A DNA stretch of 64,000 bases from contig NZ_JBHULS010000001.1 in the NCBI RefSeq assembly GCF_042684585.1, forward strand, positions 620,001 through 684,000. Reading direction: 5' to 3'. Positions 18,707 through 25,384 of the stretch are shown piece by piece. The notes below the pieces were generated by a model that did not search any database, had not been told where the DNA came from, and saw only the letters and a program-made list of their open reading frames with translations. This DNA is from Algorimicrobium sediminis (lineage in GTDB: Bacteria; Bacteroidota; Bacteroidia; Flavobacteriales; Flavobacteriaceae). Numbering within the stretch: the stretch's first letter is position 1; every line of letters begins with the position of its first letter. A program made the position numbers and the translations under genes.

Positions 18707-18851
18707 TGATAAAATAAATAAACTAACTGACAGAATAAAAAGCAACAAAGTCAAACTACAAGAAGAAAACGGCAATCCAAAAAATCAACAAATACTTAGG
18801 CTTAAAATACAAATAGACGAACTACAAGTTAAAATAGAGCGATTAAAATAA
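18696..18851 (+). CDS. 51-residue coiled-coil mini-protein
   Basis: The ATG at 18696 overlaps the preceding ORF end by 11 bp. The product is charged and heptad-like ('KINKLTDRIKSNKVKLQEE', 'LKIQIDELQVKIERLK') and probably a short coiled coil. No family is recognised. The overlapping start suggests translational coupling with the ORF upstream. Confidence 0.4.
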   Translation: MADNDKINKLTDRIKSNKVKLQEENGNPKNQQILRLKIQIDELQVKIERLK

Positions 18852-18876
18852 TGAGTTCTCACACTCTGGAATAAAA

Positions 18877-18969
18877 GTGATTAACGGCACTAATTGGCTT
18901 CTTACTATTCAATCAATCGTGGTTATTAATTTAATCGCATTGGTTGAACTATATAAAAAAATAATATAG
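18877..18969 (+). CDS. 30-residue putative membrane mini-ORF
   Basis: The GTG-started frame gives a single hydrophobic helix ('WLLTIQSIVVINLIALVEL') ending KKII. It ends one nucleotide before the GTG of the HUH protein. It may be real and coupled, or chance in AT-rich DNA. Confidence 0.25.
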   Translation: MINGTNWLLTIQSIVVINLIALVELYKKII

Positions 18970-18970
18970 T

Positions 18971-19462
18971 GTGATTACAACAAAAAAAAGAGGCGTTAAA
19001 ACGCCTGAAATGATAGAAAGTGATATAGTGTATGGTTTTAATAAAATAATGGCTAAAAAAGCCCCTATATATCATATAACACTAACAAACCTCAATATTA
19101 CAAATCCAGCAGAATTAAGGTTTCAATTAACCAATAAATTATTTAATAAAATATTTACATCTTACAAATACTCTTATATTTCATTGAATTACTTATTTGT
19201 CATTGAATATCCCGAGAAAGTATCAAGAGGAAATATGATGGTTGATAATTGCGAGGTTCATACTCATATTGTATTAGAAACTGATTTACCTATTGAAAAT
19301 ATTAGATATTTTATTGAAATGGCTTTTAGTTCTACCAATAAAAAATGGATTGATATTGAAAGAATTGATAAAAGAAATGACAAGTTTAATTTTAGCACCT
19401 ATCTAACTAAACAAATTAAACTATTTACAGATGATAATTATAATTACAAAATATTAAATTGA
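18971..19462 (+). CDS. HUH-type endonuclease / Rep-like protein
   Basis: 163 residues from a GTG start. 'NCEVHTHIVLET' near residues 90-101 provides a His-x-His metal motif flanked by hydrophobic strands, and 'FSTYLTKQIK' near 140-149 has the Tyr and Lys arrangement (Y-x-x-K) of rolling-circle replication initiators and related HUH nickases. The protein is small for a Rep (no helicase domain). Directly after its stop lie four tandem 10-bp repeats that look like iterons. Together they suggest a nicking and replication module for the excised circle. Alternatives are a mobilisation relaxase fragment or a Y1-type transposase. Confidence 0.55.
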   Translation: MITTKKRGVKTPEMIESDIVYGFNKIMAKKAPIYHITLTNLNITNPAELRFQLTNKLFNKIFTSYKYSYISLNYLFVIEYPEKVSRGNMMVDNCEVHTHIVLETDLPIENIRYFIEMAFSSTNKKWIDIERIDKRNDKFNFSTYLTKQIKLFTDDNYNYKILN

Positions 19463-19500
19463 ATCAAACTGAATCAAACTGAATCAAATTGAATCAAAGT
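19461..19500 (+). repeat. Four 10-bp tandem repeats (iteron-like)
   Basis: GAATCAAACT, GAATCAAACT, GAATCAAATT, GAATCAAAGT follow one another without gaps, beginning at the stop codon of the HUH protein. This is suggestive of an origin or Rep-binding site. Confidence 0.7.
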
Positions 19501-19550
19501 CAATTAAATTGTACTAAAAATGATTAATATCTATTTCTAATTAATTATTA

Positions 19551-19558
19551 TATATTTG
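19551..19558 (+). promoter_or_regulatory. Bacteroidetes -7 box (TATATTTG)
   Basis: TATATTTG lies 27 bp upstream of the ATG at 19586. No clear -33 TTG at the right spacing. Probably the start of the small-protein transcript. Confidence 0.4.
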
Positions 19559-19585
19559 TTGTATATTAACTTAAATATTAGAATA

Positions 19586-19795
19586 ATGGAAAAAGAAATT
19601 AAATCTACCGAAAAAGAAACTATTGAAATTATGGGAAAAGTAGTTCCATTAAAAAAAGATGGAACTCCAAATCTTGTTCATTTACCAAAACATATTAGAG
19701 AAATCGTAAAAGATTATTCTAATAAAAAGAAGTTAGAAAAAAAGAAATTAGAAAAAGAGGAGATTATAAATATCCTAAAAGGATTAGAAAAATAA
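19586..19795 (+). CDS. Small charged hypothetical protein
   Basis: 69 residues from the ATG at 19586, which follows a -7 box; an upstream start at 19556 would lie inside that box. The sequence is lysine- and glutamate-rich with 'GKVVPLKKDGTPNLVHLPKHIREIV' in the middle and a C-terminal charged helix. No family is recognised. It is monocistronic, ending in a strong hairpin terminator 9 bp downstream, and precedes the restriction-like pair, so a control-protein role is possible but not shown by any HTH. Confidence 0.5.
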   Translation: MEKEIKSTEKETIEIMGKVVPLKKDGTPNLVHLPKHIREIVKDYSNKKKLEKKKLEKEEIINILKGLEK

Positions 19796-19804
19796 TTAAT
19801 CCAG

Positions 19805-19836
19805 AAAAAAAACAGATGAGTTTCATCTGTTTTTTT
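19805..19836 (+). terminator. Intrinsic terminator
   Basis: AAAAAACAGATGA-GTT-TCATCTGTTTTTT, a perfect stem with a T-run, between the small charged gene and the methylase. Confidence 0.85.
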
Positions 19837-19853
19837 CGATTAGATGATAAATA

Positions 19854-20924
19854 ATGAGTAAATCACAAAATAAAAACTTACATAAAGCAAAAAAAGGTAA
19901 AAATGATGAGTTTTACACTCAACTATCAGATATTGAAAGAGAATTAAAACACTATAAAAATCATTTCAAAGACAAAGTAGTTTATTGTAATTGTGATGAC
20001 CCGAGAGTTAGTAATTTCTTTCATTATTTCTCTTACAACTTTGAAAAGTTAGGCTTAAAGAAACTTATTACTACTTGTTATAAAAATCAAAGTGCTGATT
20101 TATTTAGTAGTAATGACAAAGAGAGTGCTATTTATCTTGAATACAATGGAGATAAAAATGGAAATAATGTTCCCGACATAGAAGAAATTGGTATTCATCA
20201 TTTACAAGGTGATGGTGATTTTAGAAGTAAGGAGAGTATTGAACTATTAAAACAAGCCGATATAGTTGTTACAAATCCTCCCTTCTCTTTATTTCGTGAA
20301 TATGTGGCTCAACTTATAGAATACGATAAAAAATTTATTATTGTTGGTCATCAAAACGCAATAACGTACAAAGAGATATTTTCTTTAATTAAAGAAAATA
20401 AGATTTGGTTAGGTTTTGGATTTAAGGGTGGAGCGGCTCATTTTATAAATGAACACTACGAAGATTATGCTACTGCAACGGACAGAAAAGAAGGTATGAT
20501 TAGAGTGTCGGGGGTTGTGTGGCTAACTAATTTAGATATTAAAAAACGACATGAAGATTTAATTCTTTACAAGTCATATAATGAAGATGAATACCCATTC
20601 TATGATAATTATGATGCTATAAATGTTAATAAAACCAAGGATATTCCTATTGATTATGAAGGTTTAATGGGGGTTCCTATAACGTTTATTGATAAATACA
20701 ATCCAGAACAATTTGAAATAGTAACACTTGGTATAGGTGAAGATAACTTTACACCATCAAAAAAATATGAAAAGTTCAGAAATCCAATAACGAAAGAGTT
20801 TATTTCGGACAAAAGAGATTATCTTCTTTATGTAAGAGATGAAAATGGTAAATATTTGACTTCCGAAGGATATAGAATAAATAAAGTCTATGCAAGGGTA
20901 TTGATTAAGAATAAAAGATTATGA
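19854..20924 (+). CDS. EcoRI-family adenine-specific DNA methyltransferase
   Basis: 356 residues. The N-terminus 'HKAKKGKNDEFYTQLSDIERELKHY' region and 'VVYCNCDDPRVSNFFHYFSYNF' are characteristic of the EcoRI_methylase family, and the catalytic N6-adenine motif IV is NPPF in 'VVTNPPFSLFREYV'. It would methylate adenine in a short target; the recognition sequence cannot be read from the protein. The gene overlaps the DUF262-HNH gene by 4 bp (ATGA), so the two are translationally coupled, as in modification-nuclease pairs. Its base composition matches the element and not the comM flank. Confidence 0.88.
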   Translation: MSKSQNKNLHKAKKGKNDEFYTQLSDIERELKHYKNHFKDKVVYCNCDDPRVSNFFHYFSYNFEKLGLKKLITTCYKNQSADLFSSNDKESAIYLEYNGDKNGNNVPDIEEIGIHHLQGDGDFRSKESIELLKQADIVVTNPPFSLFREYVAQLIEYDKKFIIVGHQNAITYKEIFSLIKENKIWLGFGFKGGAAHFINEHYEDYATATDRKEGMIRVSGVVWLTNLDIKKRHEDLILYKSYNEDEYPFYDNYDAINVNKTKDIPIDYEGLMGVPITFIDKYNPEQFEIVTLGIGEDNFTPSKKYEKFRNPITKEFISDKRDYLLYVRDENGKYLTSEGYRINKVYARVLIKNKRL

Positions 20925-22003
20925 AAATCACACTTAAAGAAATTACGGTTCGAGAATTAACGAAAGGCTTTGAAGATAATGATGAAGGTGGAGTTATTGG
21001 ATATGATGGTTTATTAGATATACGTCCGCCTTATCAAAGGGAGTTTATATATAAAGAAAAACAACGAGAAGCCGTAATTGACACTATCAATAAAAACTTT
21101 CCATTGAATGTTATGTATTGGGCAGTTAGAGATGATGGAGGTTTTGAAGTAATAGACGGACAACAAAGAACTATATCTATTTGTCAATTTGTAAATGGTG
21201 ATTTTGCTTATTTATTTAGATACTTTCATAATCTACAAAAAGACGAACAAGAAAAGATACTCGATTATAAGTTAATGATTTACTTATGCGAAGGTTCAGA
21301 TAGTCAAAAGTTAGAATGGTTTAGAACTATTAATATAGCAGGTGAGAAATTAACAGAACAAGAGTTGAGAAACGCTGTTTATTCTGGTTCGTGGGTATCT
21401 GATGCGAAAAGATATTTTAGTAAGAATGGTTGTGCTGCTTATGGTTTAGGTAGTGATTATTTAAGTGGTTCTCCTATTAGACAAGATTATTTAGAAACTA
21501 CTATAAAATGGATTAGCAAAGACAATATAGAAGTATATATGTCAAATAATCAAAACGAACCAAACGCAAATGAATTATGGTTATACTATCAAAGTGTAAT
21601 TAATTGGGTTAAAACTATATTTCCTAAGTATCGAAGGGAAATGAAAGGCATTGAATGGGGTTTATTATACAATCAATATAAAGATATTAAGTTTGATAGT
21701 AAGAAACTTGAAGAGCAAACCTCAACTTTAATGATGGATGATGATATAACTAAAAAGAAAGGCATCTATGAATATTTATTAAGTGGCAAAGAGAAACACT
21801 TAAATATCCGTGCTTTTACTGATAATCAAAAAAGAGAAGCATACGAACATCAAAAAGGTATCTGTGTAGAGTGTAAAGAACATTTTGAAATTAATGAAAT
21901 GGAAGCAGATCATATAACGCCTTGGCACGAAGGAGGTAAAACCTCATCTGATAATTGTCAAATGTTATGTAAGTATGATAATAGAAGAAAGTCCGGAAAG
22001 TAA
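20921..22003 (+). CDS. DUF262 (GmrS-like) protein with C-terminal HNH nuclease
   Basis: 360 residues. The N-terminal DUF262 domain has 'IRPPYQREFIYKEKQREAVIDTI' in part and the diagnostic DGQQR ('VIDGQQRTISICQFV'). The C-terminus is an HNH nuclease: zinc-type Cys pairs 'CVECKEHF' and 'CQMLCKYDNRRK', with the core 'EADHITPWHEGG'. DUF262 ParB-like NTPase domains with HNH partners are known from GmrSD-type and other defence nucleases. Coupled by a 4-bp overlap to the methylase, it is most simply the restriction half of a self/non-self discriminating pair. It could instead be a methylation-dependent nuclease. Confidence 0.85.
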   Translation: MKITLKEITVRELTKGFEDNDEGGVIGYDGLLDIRPPYQREFIYKEKQREAVIDTINKNFPLNVMYWAVRDDGGFEVIDGQQRTISICQFVNGDFAYLFRYFHNLQKDEQEKILDYKLMIYLCEGSDSQKLEWFRTINIAGEKLTEQELRNAVYSGSWVSDAKRYFSKNGCAAYGLGSDYLSGSPIRQDYLETTIKWISKDNIEVYMSNNQNEPNANELWLYYQSVINWVKTIFPKYRREMKGIEWGLLYNQYKDIKFDSKKLEEQTSTLMMDDDITKKKGIYEYLLSGKEKHLNIRAFTDNQKREAYEHQKGICVECKEHFEINEMEADHITPWHEGGKTSSDNCQMLCKYDNRRKSGK

Positions 22004-22045
22004 ATTATACTATTTTTAGAGTAGAGGTTTAATTAGTAATAAATT

Positions 22046-22088
22046 AAAAGCGTAAAACTTGATTAATCTTAGGTTTTACGCTTTTTTT
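22046..22088 (+). terminator. Intrinsic terminator after DUF262-HNH gene
   Basis: Arms AAAAGCGTAAAAC and GTTTTACGCTTTT are perfectly complementary, followed by T's. It ends the methylase-nuclease transcript. Confidence 0.85.
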
Positions 22089-22127
22089 ATCTTAATTTTA
22101 GGGTATAATAATAACCACCTTAAAATT

Positions 22128-22739
22128 ATGAATAAAATTAAAGTATTATATGTTCGAGTTTCTACATTAGAACAAAAGACGGATAGACAAAGAGTAAATG
22201 AAAAAGATTTTGATTTAGTTATTGAAGATAAATGTTCTGGCGCTATTTCATTCTTTGAAAGAGAAGGCGGAAAAGAAATAAAGAAATTAATTGATGAAGG
22301 ATTAATTCAGACTTTATCAGTTTGGCAAATAGATAGATTAGGTCGTGATTTAAGAGATATAATGAATACTATTCATTATTTCAATGAAATGGGTATCACT
22401 ATTCATTTTGTATCACAAGGGCTTTCTACATTAGATAACGAAGGCAAAGAAAATCCTATTTCAAAAATGATTATTTCTATTTTAGGAATTGTTGGTGAGA
22501 TGGAACGAAATCAAATCAAAGAACGACAAATGGAAGGAATTAGAATTGCTAAACTAAAAGGCTCTTATACTGGAAGAAAGAAAGGAAGTCGTGAAGATGT
22601 GCTTTCTTTTCTTTCAAAAGATAAAAACAAAAAAGCCGTTGAATACTTAAAAAAAGGTTTCAAAGGCGTTGAGGTTGCTAAACTAACTGACCTTAATATA
22701 AATACTATTACAAAGATTAAGAAAATGATGGTTTCATAA
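22128..22739 (+). CDS. Serine recombinase (resolvase/invertase family)
   Basis: 203 residues from the ATG at 22128; an upstream in-frame ATG at 22059 lies within the terminator hairpin and is unlikely. The resolvase N-terminus is clear: 'VLYVRVSTLEQKTDRQ' with the nucleophile Ser12, 'WQIDRLGRDLRDI' and 'GEMERNQIKERQMEGI', then a C-terminal helix-turn-helix ('VEVAKLTDLNINTITKIKK'). By family it cuts and rejoins DNA via a phosphoserine intermediate, resolving dimers or inverting a segment. A 19-bp perfect inverted repeat immediately downstream might be its target or its terminator. Confidence 0.92.
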   Translation: MNKIKVLYVRVSTLEQKTDRQRVNEKDFDLVIEDKCSGAISFFEREGGKEIKKLIDEGLIQTLSVWQIDRLGRDLRDIMNTIHYFNEMGITIHFVSQGLSTLDNEGKENPISKMIISILGIVGEMERNQIKERQMEGIRIAKLKGSYTGRKKGSREDVLSFLSKDKNKKAVEYLKKGFKGVEVAKLTDLNINTITKIKKMMVS

Positions 22740-22745
22740 TTCAAA

Positions 22746-22799
22746 TCAATACAATTAAATATGATTTAATTGAAGTTAATTCATATTTAATTGTATTGA
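22746..22799. repeat. 19-bp perfect inverted repeat after the serine recombinase
   Basis: Arms 22746-22764 and 22781-22799 (TCAATACAATTAAATATGA and its complement) separated by 16 nt. AT-rich, so weak as a terminator; a recombinase (res/inversion) or replication site is possible. Confidence 0.65.
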
Positions 22800-22822
22800 G
22801 ATTAGATTAATCTAAATTAGAT

Positions 22823-22850
22823 AGAGGTTTCTTTGAAATCTCTTTTTTTT
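22823..22850 (+). terminator. Intrinsic terminator
   Basis: AGAGGTTTC-TTT-GAAATCTCT followed by eight T's; one G-T pair in the stem. Confidence 0.75.
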
Positions 22851-22865
22851 ATTCTAAACTTTTTT

Positions 22866-22914
22866 ATTTGTAGTCATATAAATAAAAAAGTTTATAAAAA
22901 AAATGACTACAAAT
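22866..22914. repeat. 12-bp inverted repeat near the right end of the element
   Basis: ATTTGTAGTCAT (22866-22877) and ATGACTACAAAT (22903-22914), perfect, 25 bp apart, 65 bp from the right attachment repeat. The core TGACTACAA also occurs at the left end (16233-16241), which fits recombinase arm sites. Confidence 0.6.
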
Positions 22915-22957
22915 TATAAAAATCAGCCTACACAAAGCATAAATACCTGTTTAATAA

Positions 22958-23464
22958 ATGATTATATGTGTGAAACAAAGTCCAAGCGGTTACTTCAACG
23001 ATCCGGATGCACCCATAACCTCTTCGCCAGCAGAAATGCAACGCTATTTAAGTAAAGTATCTGGGCCTTTACTGGATAGAATTGATATTCATATAGAAGT
23101 AACGCCTGTACCTTTTGAAAAACTCTCGGACGATCGGAAAGGCGAATCTTCTGTAAGTATAAGAAAACGGGTAACAGCCGCTAGAGAAAGACAAACTTTG
23201 CGTTTTGCAGATTTGGATGCGGTGCATTATAACGCGCAAATGACAGTTAAACAAATTAGAACCTTTTGCCAGTTGGATCCCGATTCTAAAGAATTATTGA
23301 AAACCGCTATGGAGCGCCTTAATTTATCGGCTAGAGCTTACGATAGAATTTTAAAAGTGGCAAGAACCATAGCAGATTTGGAAGGAGCTGCAGCTATTAA
23401 TGGTGCGCATATAAGTGAAGCCATTCAGTACAGAAGCTTGGATAGAGATGGTTGGTTGGGTTAG
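22958..23464 (+). pseudogene. comM: comM/yifB, 3' part, displaced by the integrated element
   Basis: From the direct repeat at 22979, the frame encodes the rest of ComM: 'SGYFNDPDAPITSS', 'MQRYLSKVSGPLLDRIDIH' in part, and the Mg_chelatase_C domain 'LNLSARAYDRILKVARTIADLEG' to the stop at 23464 (161 residues). An element-supplied ATG at 22958 gives seven foreign residues (MIICVKQ) before homology resumes. Joined to codons 1-351 of the 5' part, it gives 512 residues, the usual ComM length. On its own the fragment has no Walker motifs. Confidence 0.95.
22979..22989 (+). repeat. Right attachment-site direct repeat in comM (attR core)
   Basis: AGTCCAAGCGG, identical to 16113-16123; same codon phase as in the 5' comM fragment. 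Confidence 0.9.
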
Positions 23465-23504
23465 AATTTTCAATGATTTAAATTCAGGTGCTAATACATG
23501 CCTC

Positions 23505-24215
23505 TTACTCGGTTACACACGCATTCCAAACCGCATTATTTGGTAAAGGTGCCGTTATATGTATGGATGTTTTAGCTACGGGGTGTATAAATTCTAAATG
23601 CCGGGCATGCAAACTAATGCTTCCATCAGGATTACTTCGTTTAAAGCCATATTTTAAATCGCCTTTTATAGGACACCCAATACTAGCTAATTGTGTGCGA
23701 ATTTGATGGTGTCTGCCCGTTTCTAAAGTGATTTCAATTAAATAGTAGGATTCTAGTTGTTTTAAAATACGGTAATGTAAAATAGCTTTTTTACTATCTG
23801 CAGATTCCTTGGTAAAGGCAGTGGATTTGTTGTTTTTCGGATTTTTACGCAACCAATGTACTAAAGTGTCTGCAGATTTTGGTGGCTTATTTTTAACCAA
23901 AGCCCAATAGGTTTTATGCGCTTTTTTATCGGCAAACAATTTATTTAAACGCGGTAATGCTTTGCTTGTTTTTGCAAATAAAACAACACCCGTAGTAGGC
24001 CTGTCTAGTCTATGAACAACACCCAAAAATACGTTTCCGGGTTTATTATAAGTAGCTTTTAAATAGGCTTTAACCACATCGCTTAATGGCTTATCGCCCG
24101 TTTTATCGCCTTGCACAATATCGCCCGCACGTTTGTTAACCACAATTAAATGGTTGTCCTCATAAAGCACTTGTAAATTGGTTTTATTGGATCGGATTTT
24201 AGATTCTGTTGACAC
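23505..24215 (-). CDS. RluA-family pseudouridine synthase
   Basis: 236 residues. The catalytic motif is HRLDRPTTG ('GVVHRLDRPTTGVVLFAKT'), with Asp as the nucleophile, then 'ETGRHHQIRTQLASIGCPIKGDLKYG', the family's uridine-binding segment. No S4 domain is present, so it is a compact RluA/RluC-like enzyme isomerising uridines in rRNA or tRNA; the exact target is not evident. Convergent with the comM 3' fragment (40 bp between stops). Confidence 0.9.
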   Translation of the reverse strand: MSTESKIRSNKTNLQVLYEDNHLIVVNKRAGDIVQGDKTGDKPLSDVVKAYLKATYNKPGNVFLGVVHRLDRPTTGVVLFAKTSKALPRLNKLFADKKAHKTYWALVKNKPPKSADTLVHWLRKNPKNNKSTAFTKESADSKKAILHYRILKQLESYYLIEITLETGRHHQIRTQLASIGCPIKGDLKYGFKRSNPDGSISLHARHLEFIHPVAKTSIHITAPLPNNAVWNACVTE

Positions 24216-24349
24216 TAATTTGTTATTAATTACCTTGAATATGAACTATGCGACTCGTTTTTTATTGAAATGCTTGAGGCATGTTTGCAACGCCATGTGT
24301 TACGTTTTAAACAGCAAATCCTTTACATACAACGAGAATCATTACAAAA

Positions 24350-24463
24350 ATGGAAATTATAAAACAAGGTATTTATAACCGCACCTTTGTGTGGCTTCTT
24401 TCTCTTAATTTAGATAATGAAGGTTTACATGCTGTATTGCAAAACTTAAAAATACCCTATTAA
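24350..24463 (+). CDS. Possible 37-residue small protein
   Basis: The ATG at 24350 opens a 37-codon frame (MEIIKQGIYNRTFVWLLSLN...) that ends overlapping the panB stop by 4 bp on the opposite strand. Composition is protein-like, but no family is recognised. It may be a gene remnant between the RluA-type gene and panB. Confidence 0.25.
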   Translation: MEIIKQGIYNRTFVWLLSLNLDNEGLHAVLQNLKIPY

Positions 24464-25278
24464 TATTGCTCCTCGTTATTCGGAAAATCTTCCGATTTTA
24501 CATCGGTAGCGTATTGCGAGATGGCTTTAGTCATGTCCTCGTATAAATTCATATAACGGCGTAGAAAACGCGGATTGAATTCATGGGTCATGCCTATCAT
24601 ATCATGTAAAACTAAAACTTGGCCATCCACGCCTTTGCCGGCACCTATTCCAATAACCGGGATGCGTACGCTTTTAGCAACCTCTTCGGCTAGTTTAGCT
24701 GGAATTTTTTCTAAAACAATAGCAAAACAACCAGCTTTTTCCAGCATAATGGCATCTTCTTTTAATTTAGCGGCCTCCTGATCCTCCTTGGCACGAACCG
24801 TGTAGGTTCCAAATTTATAAATAGATTGCGGTGTTAAACCAAGATGTCCCATAACAGGAATACCCGCATGTAAAATTCGTTTAATAGAATCTTTTATTTC
24901 TTTGCCACCTTCTAATTTTACCGCATGGCCGCCACTTTCCTTCATAATTCGGATGGCCGAGCGCAAAGCTTCCTTCGGATCGCTTTGATAACTTCCAAAC
25001 GGGAGATCTACAATTACTAACGCACGTTCTACAGCGCGAACTACTGATGATGCATGATAAATCATTTGGTCCAAGGTAATTGGCAATGTTGTTTCGTGTC
25101 CGGCCATTACGTTGCTAGCTGAATCGCCTACTAAAATAACATCAATTCCGGCACCATCTACAATTTTGGCCATGGTATAATCGTAAGCCGTAAGCATGGA
25201 TATTTTTTCGCCTTTGGCTTTCATATCCACTAATGTTTTTACGGTTATTCGTTTGTATTGTTTTTTAGCAACTGACAT
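24460..25278 (-). CDS. panB: 3-methyl-2-oxobutanoate hydroxymethyltransferase
   Basis: 272 residues with the whole PanB pattern: 'MLTAYDYTMAKIVDGAGIDVILVGDSASNV' (Mg-binding Asp), 'DLPFGSYQ', 'VKLEGG', 'GIPVMGHLGLTPQS', 'IVLEKIPAKLAEEV' and 'IGIGAGKGVDGQVLVLHDM'. It transfers a hydroxymethyl group from methylene-THF to 2-oxoisovalerate, giving ketopantoate, the first step to pantothenate and CoA. No other pan gene is nearby. About 20 residues of Lys-rich start precede the barrel; the start at 25278 fits family length. Confidence 0.96.
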   Translation of the reverse strand: MSVAKKQYKRITVKTLVDMKAKGEKISMLTAYDYTMAKIVDGAGIDVILVGDSASNVMAGHETTLPITLDQMIYHASSVVRAVERALVIVDLPFGSYQSDPKEALRSAIRIMKESGGHAVKLEGGKEIKDSIKRILHAGIPVMGHLGLTPQSIYKFGTYTVRAKEDQEAAKLKEDAIMLEKAGCFAIVLEKIPAKLAEEVAKSVRIPVIGIGAGKGVDGQVLVLHDMIGMTHEFNPRFLRRYMNLYEDMTKAISQYATDVKSEDFPNNEEQY

Positions 25279-25384
25279 AGGTTAAATGTAATTAGGTTTA
25301 TTAAGTAGAGTAACAAGTAAAAATGATTGTTACCGAATGTTGTTTTTAGGTTTTAAATAGTTGTATATGGTGGTTGCAACACTA

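Larger units (their letters stand above)
16113..22989. mobile_element. 6.87-kb integrated element in comM with recombinases and a restriction-like pair
   Basis: Bounded by the 11-bp direct repeats at 16113 and 22979. The interior is visibly more AT-rich than the flanking comM sequence and uses A/T-ending codons. Cargo in order: tyrosine recombinase, acidic repeat protein, HTH-like small ORF, coiled-coil mini-ORF, membrane mini-ORF, HUH Rep-like protein with iterons, small charged protein, EcoRI-family methylase, DUF262-HNH nuclease, serine recombinase. No relaxase of mobilisation type, no tra genes and no phage structural genes are seen, so it is a small integrative, possibly replicative, defence island and not a conjugative element or prophage. 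Confidence 0.92.

Noticed and set aside
16113..22989. Prophage interpretation of the comM insertion
   Set aside because: Only recombinases, small ORFs, a Rep-like protein and a restriction-like pair are present; no capsid, terminase, tail or lysis genes.
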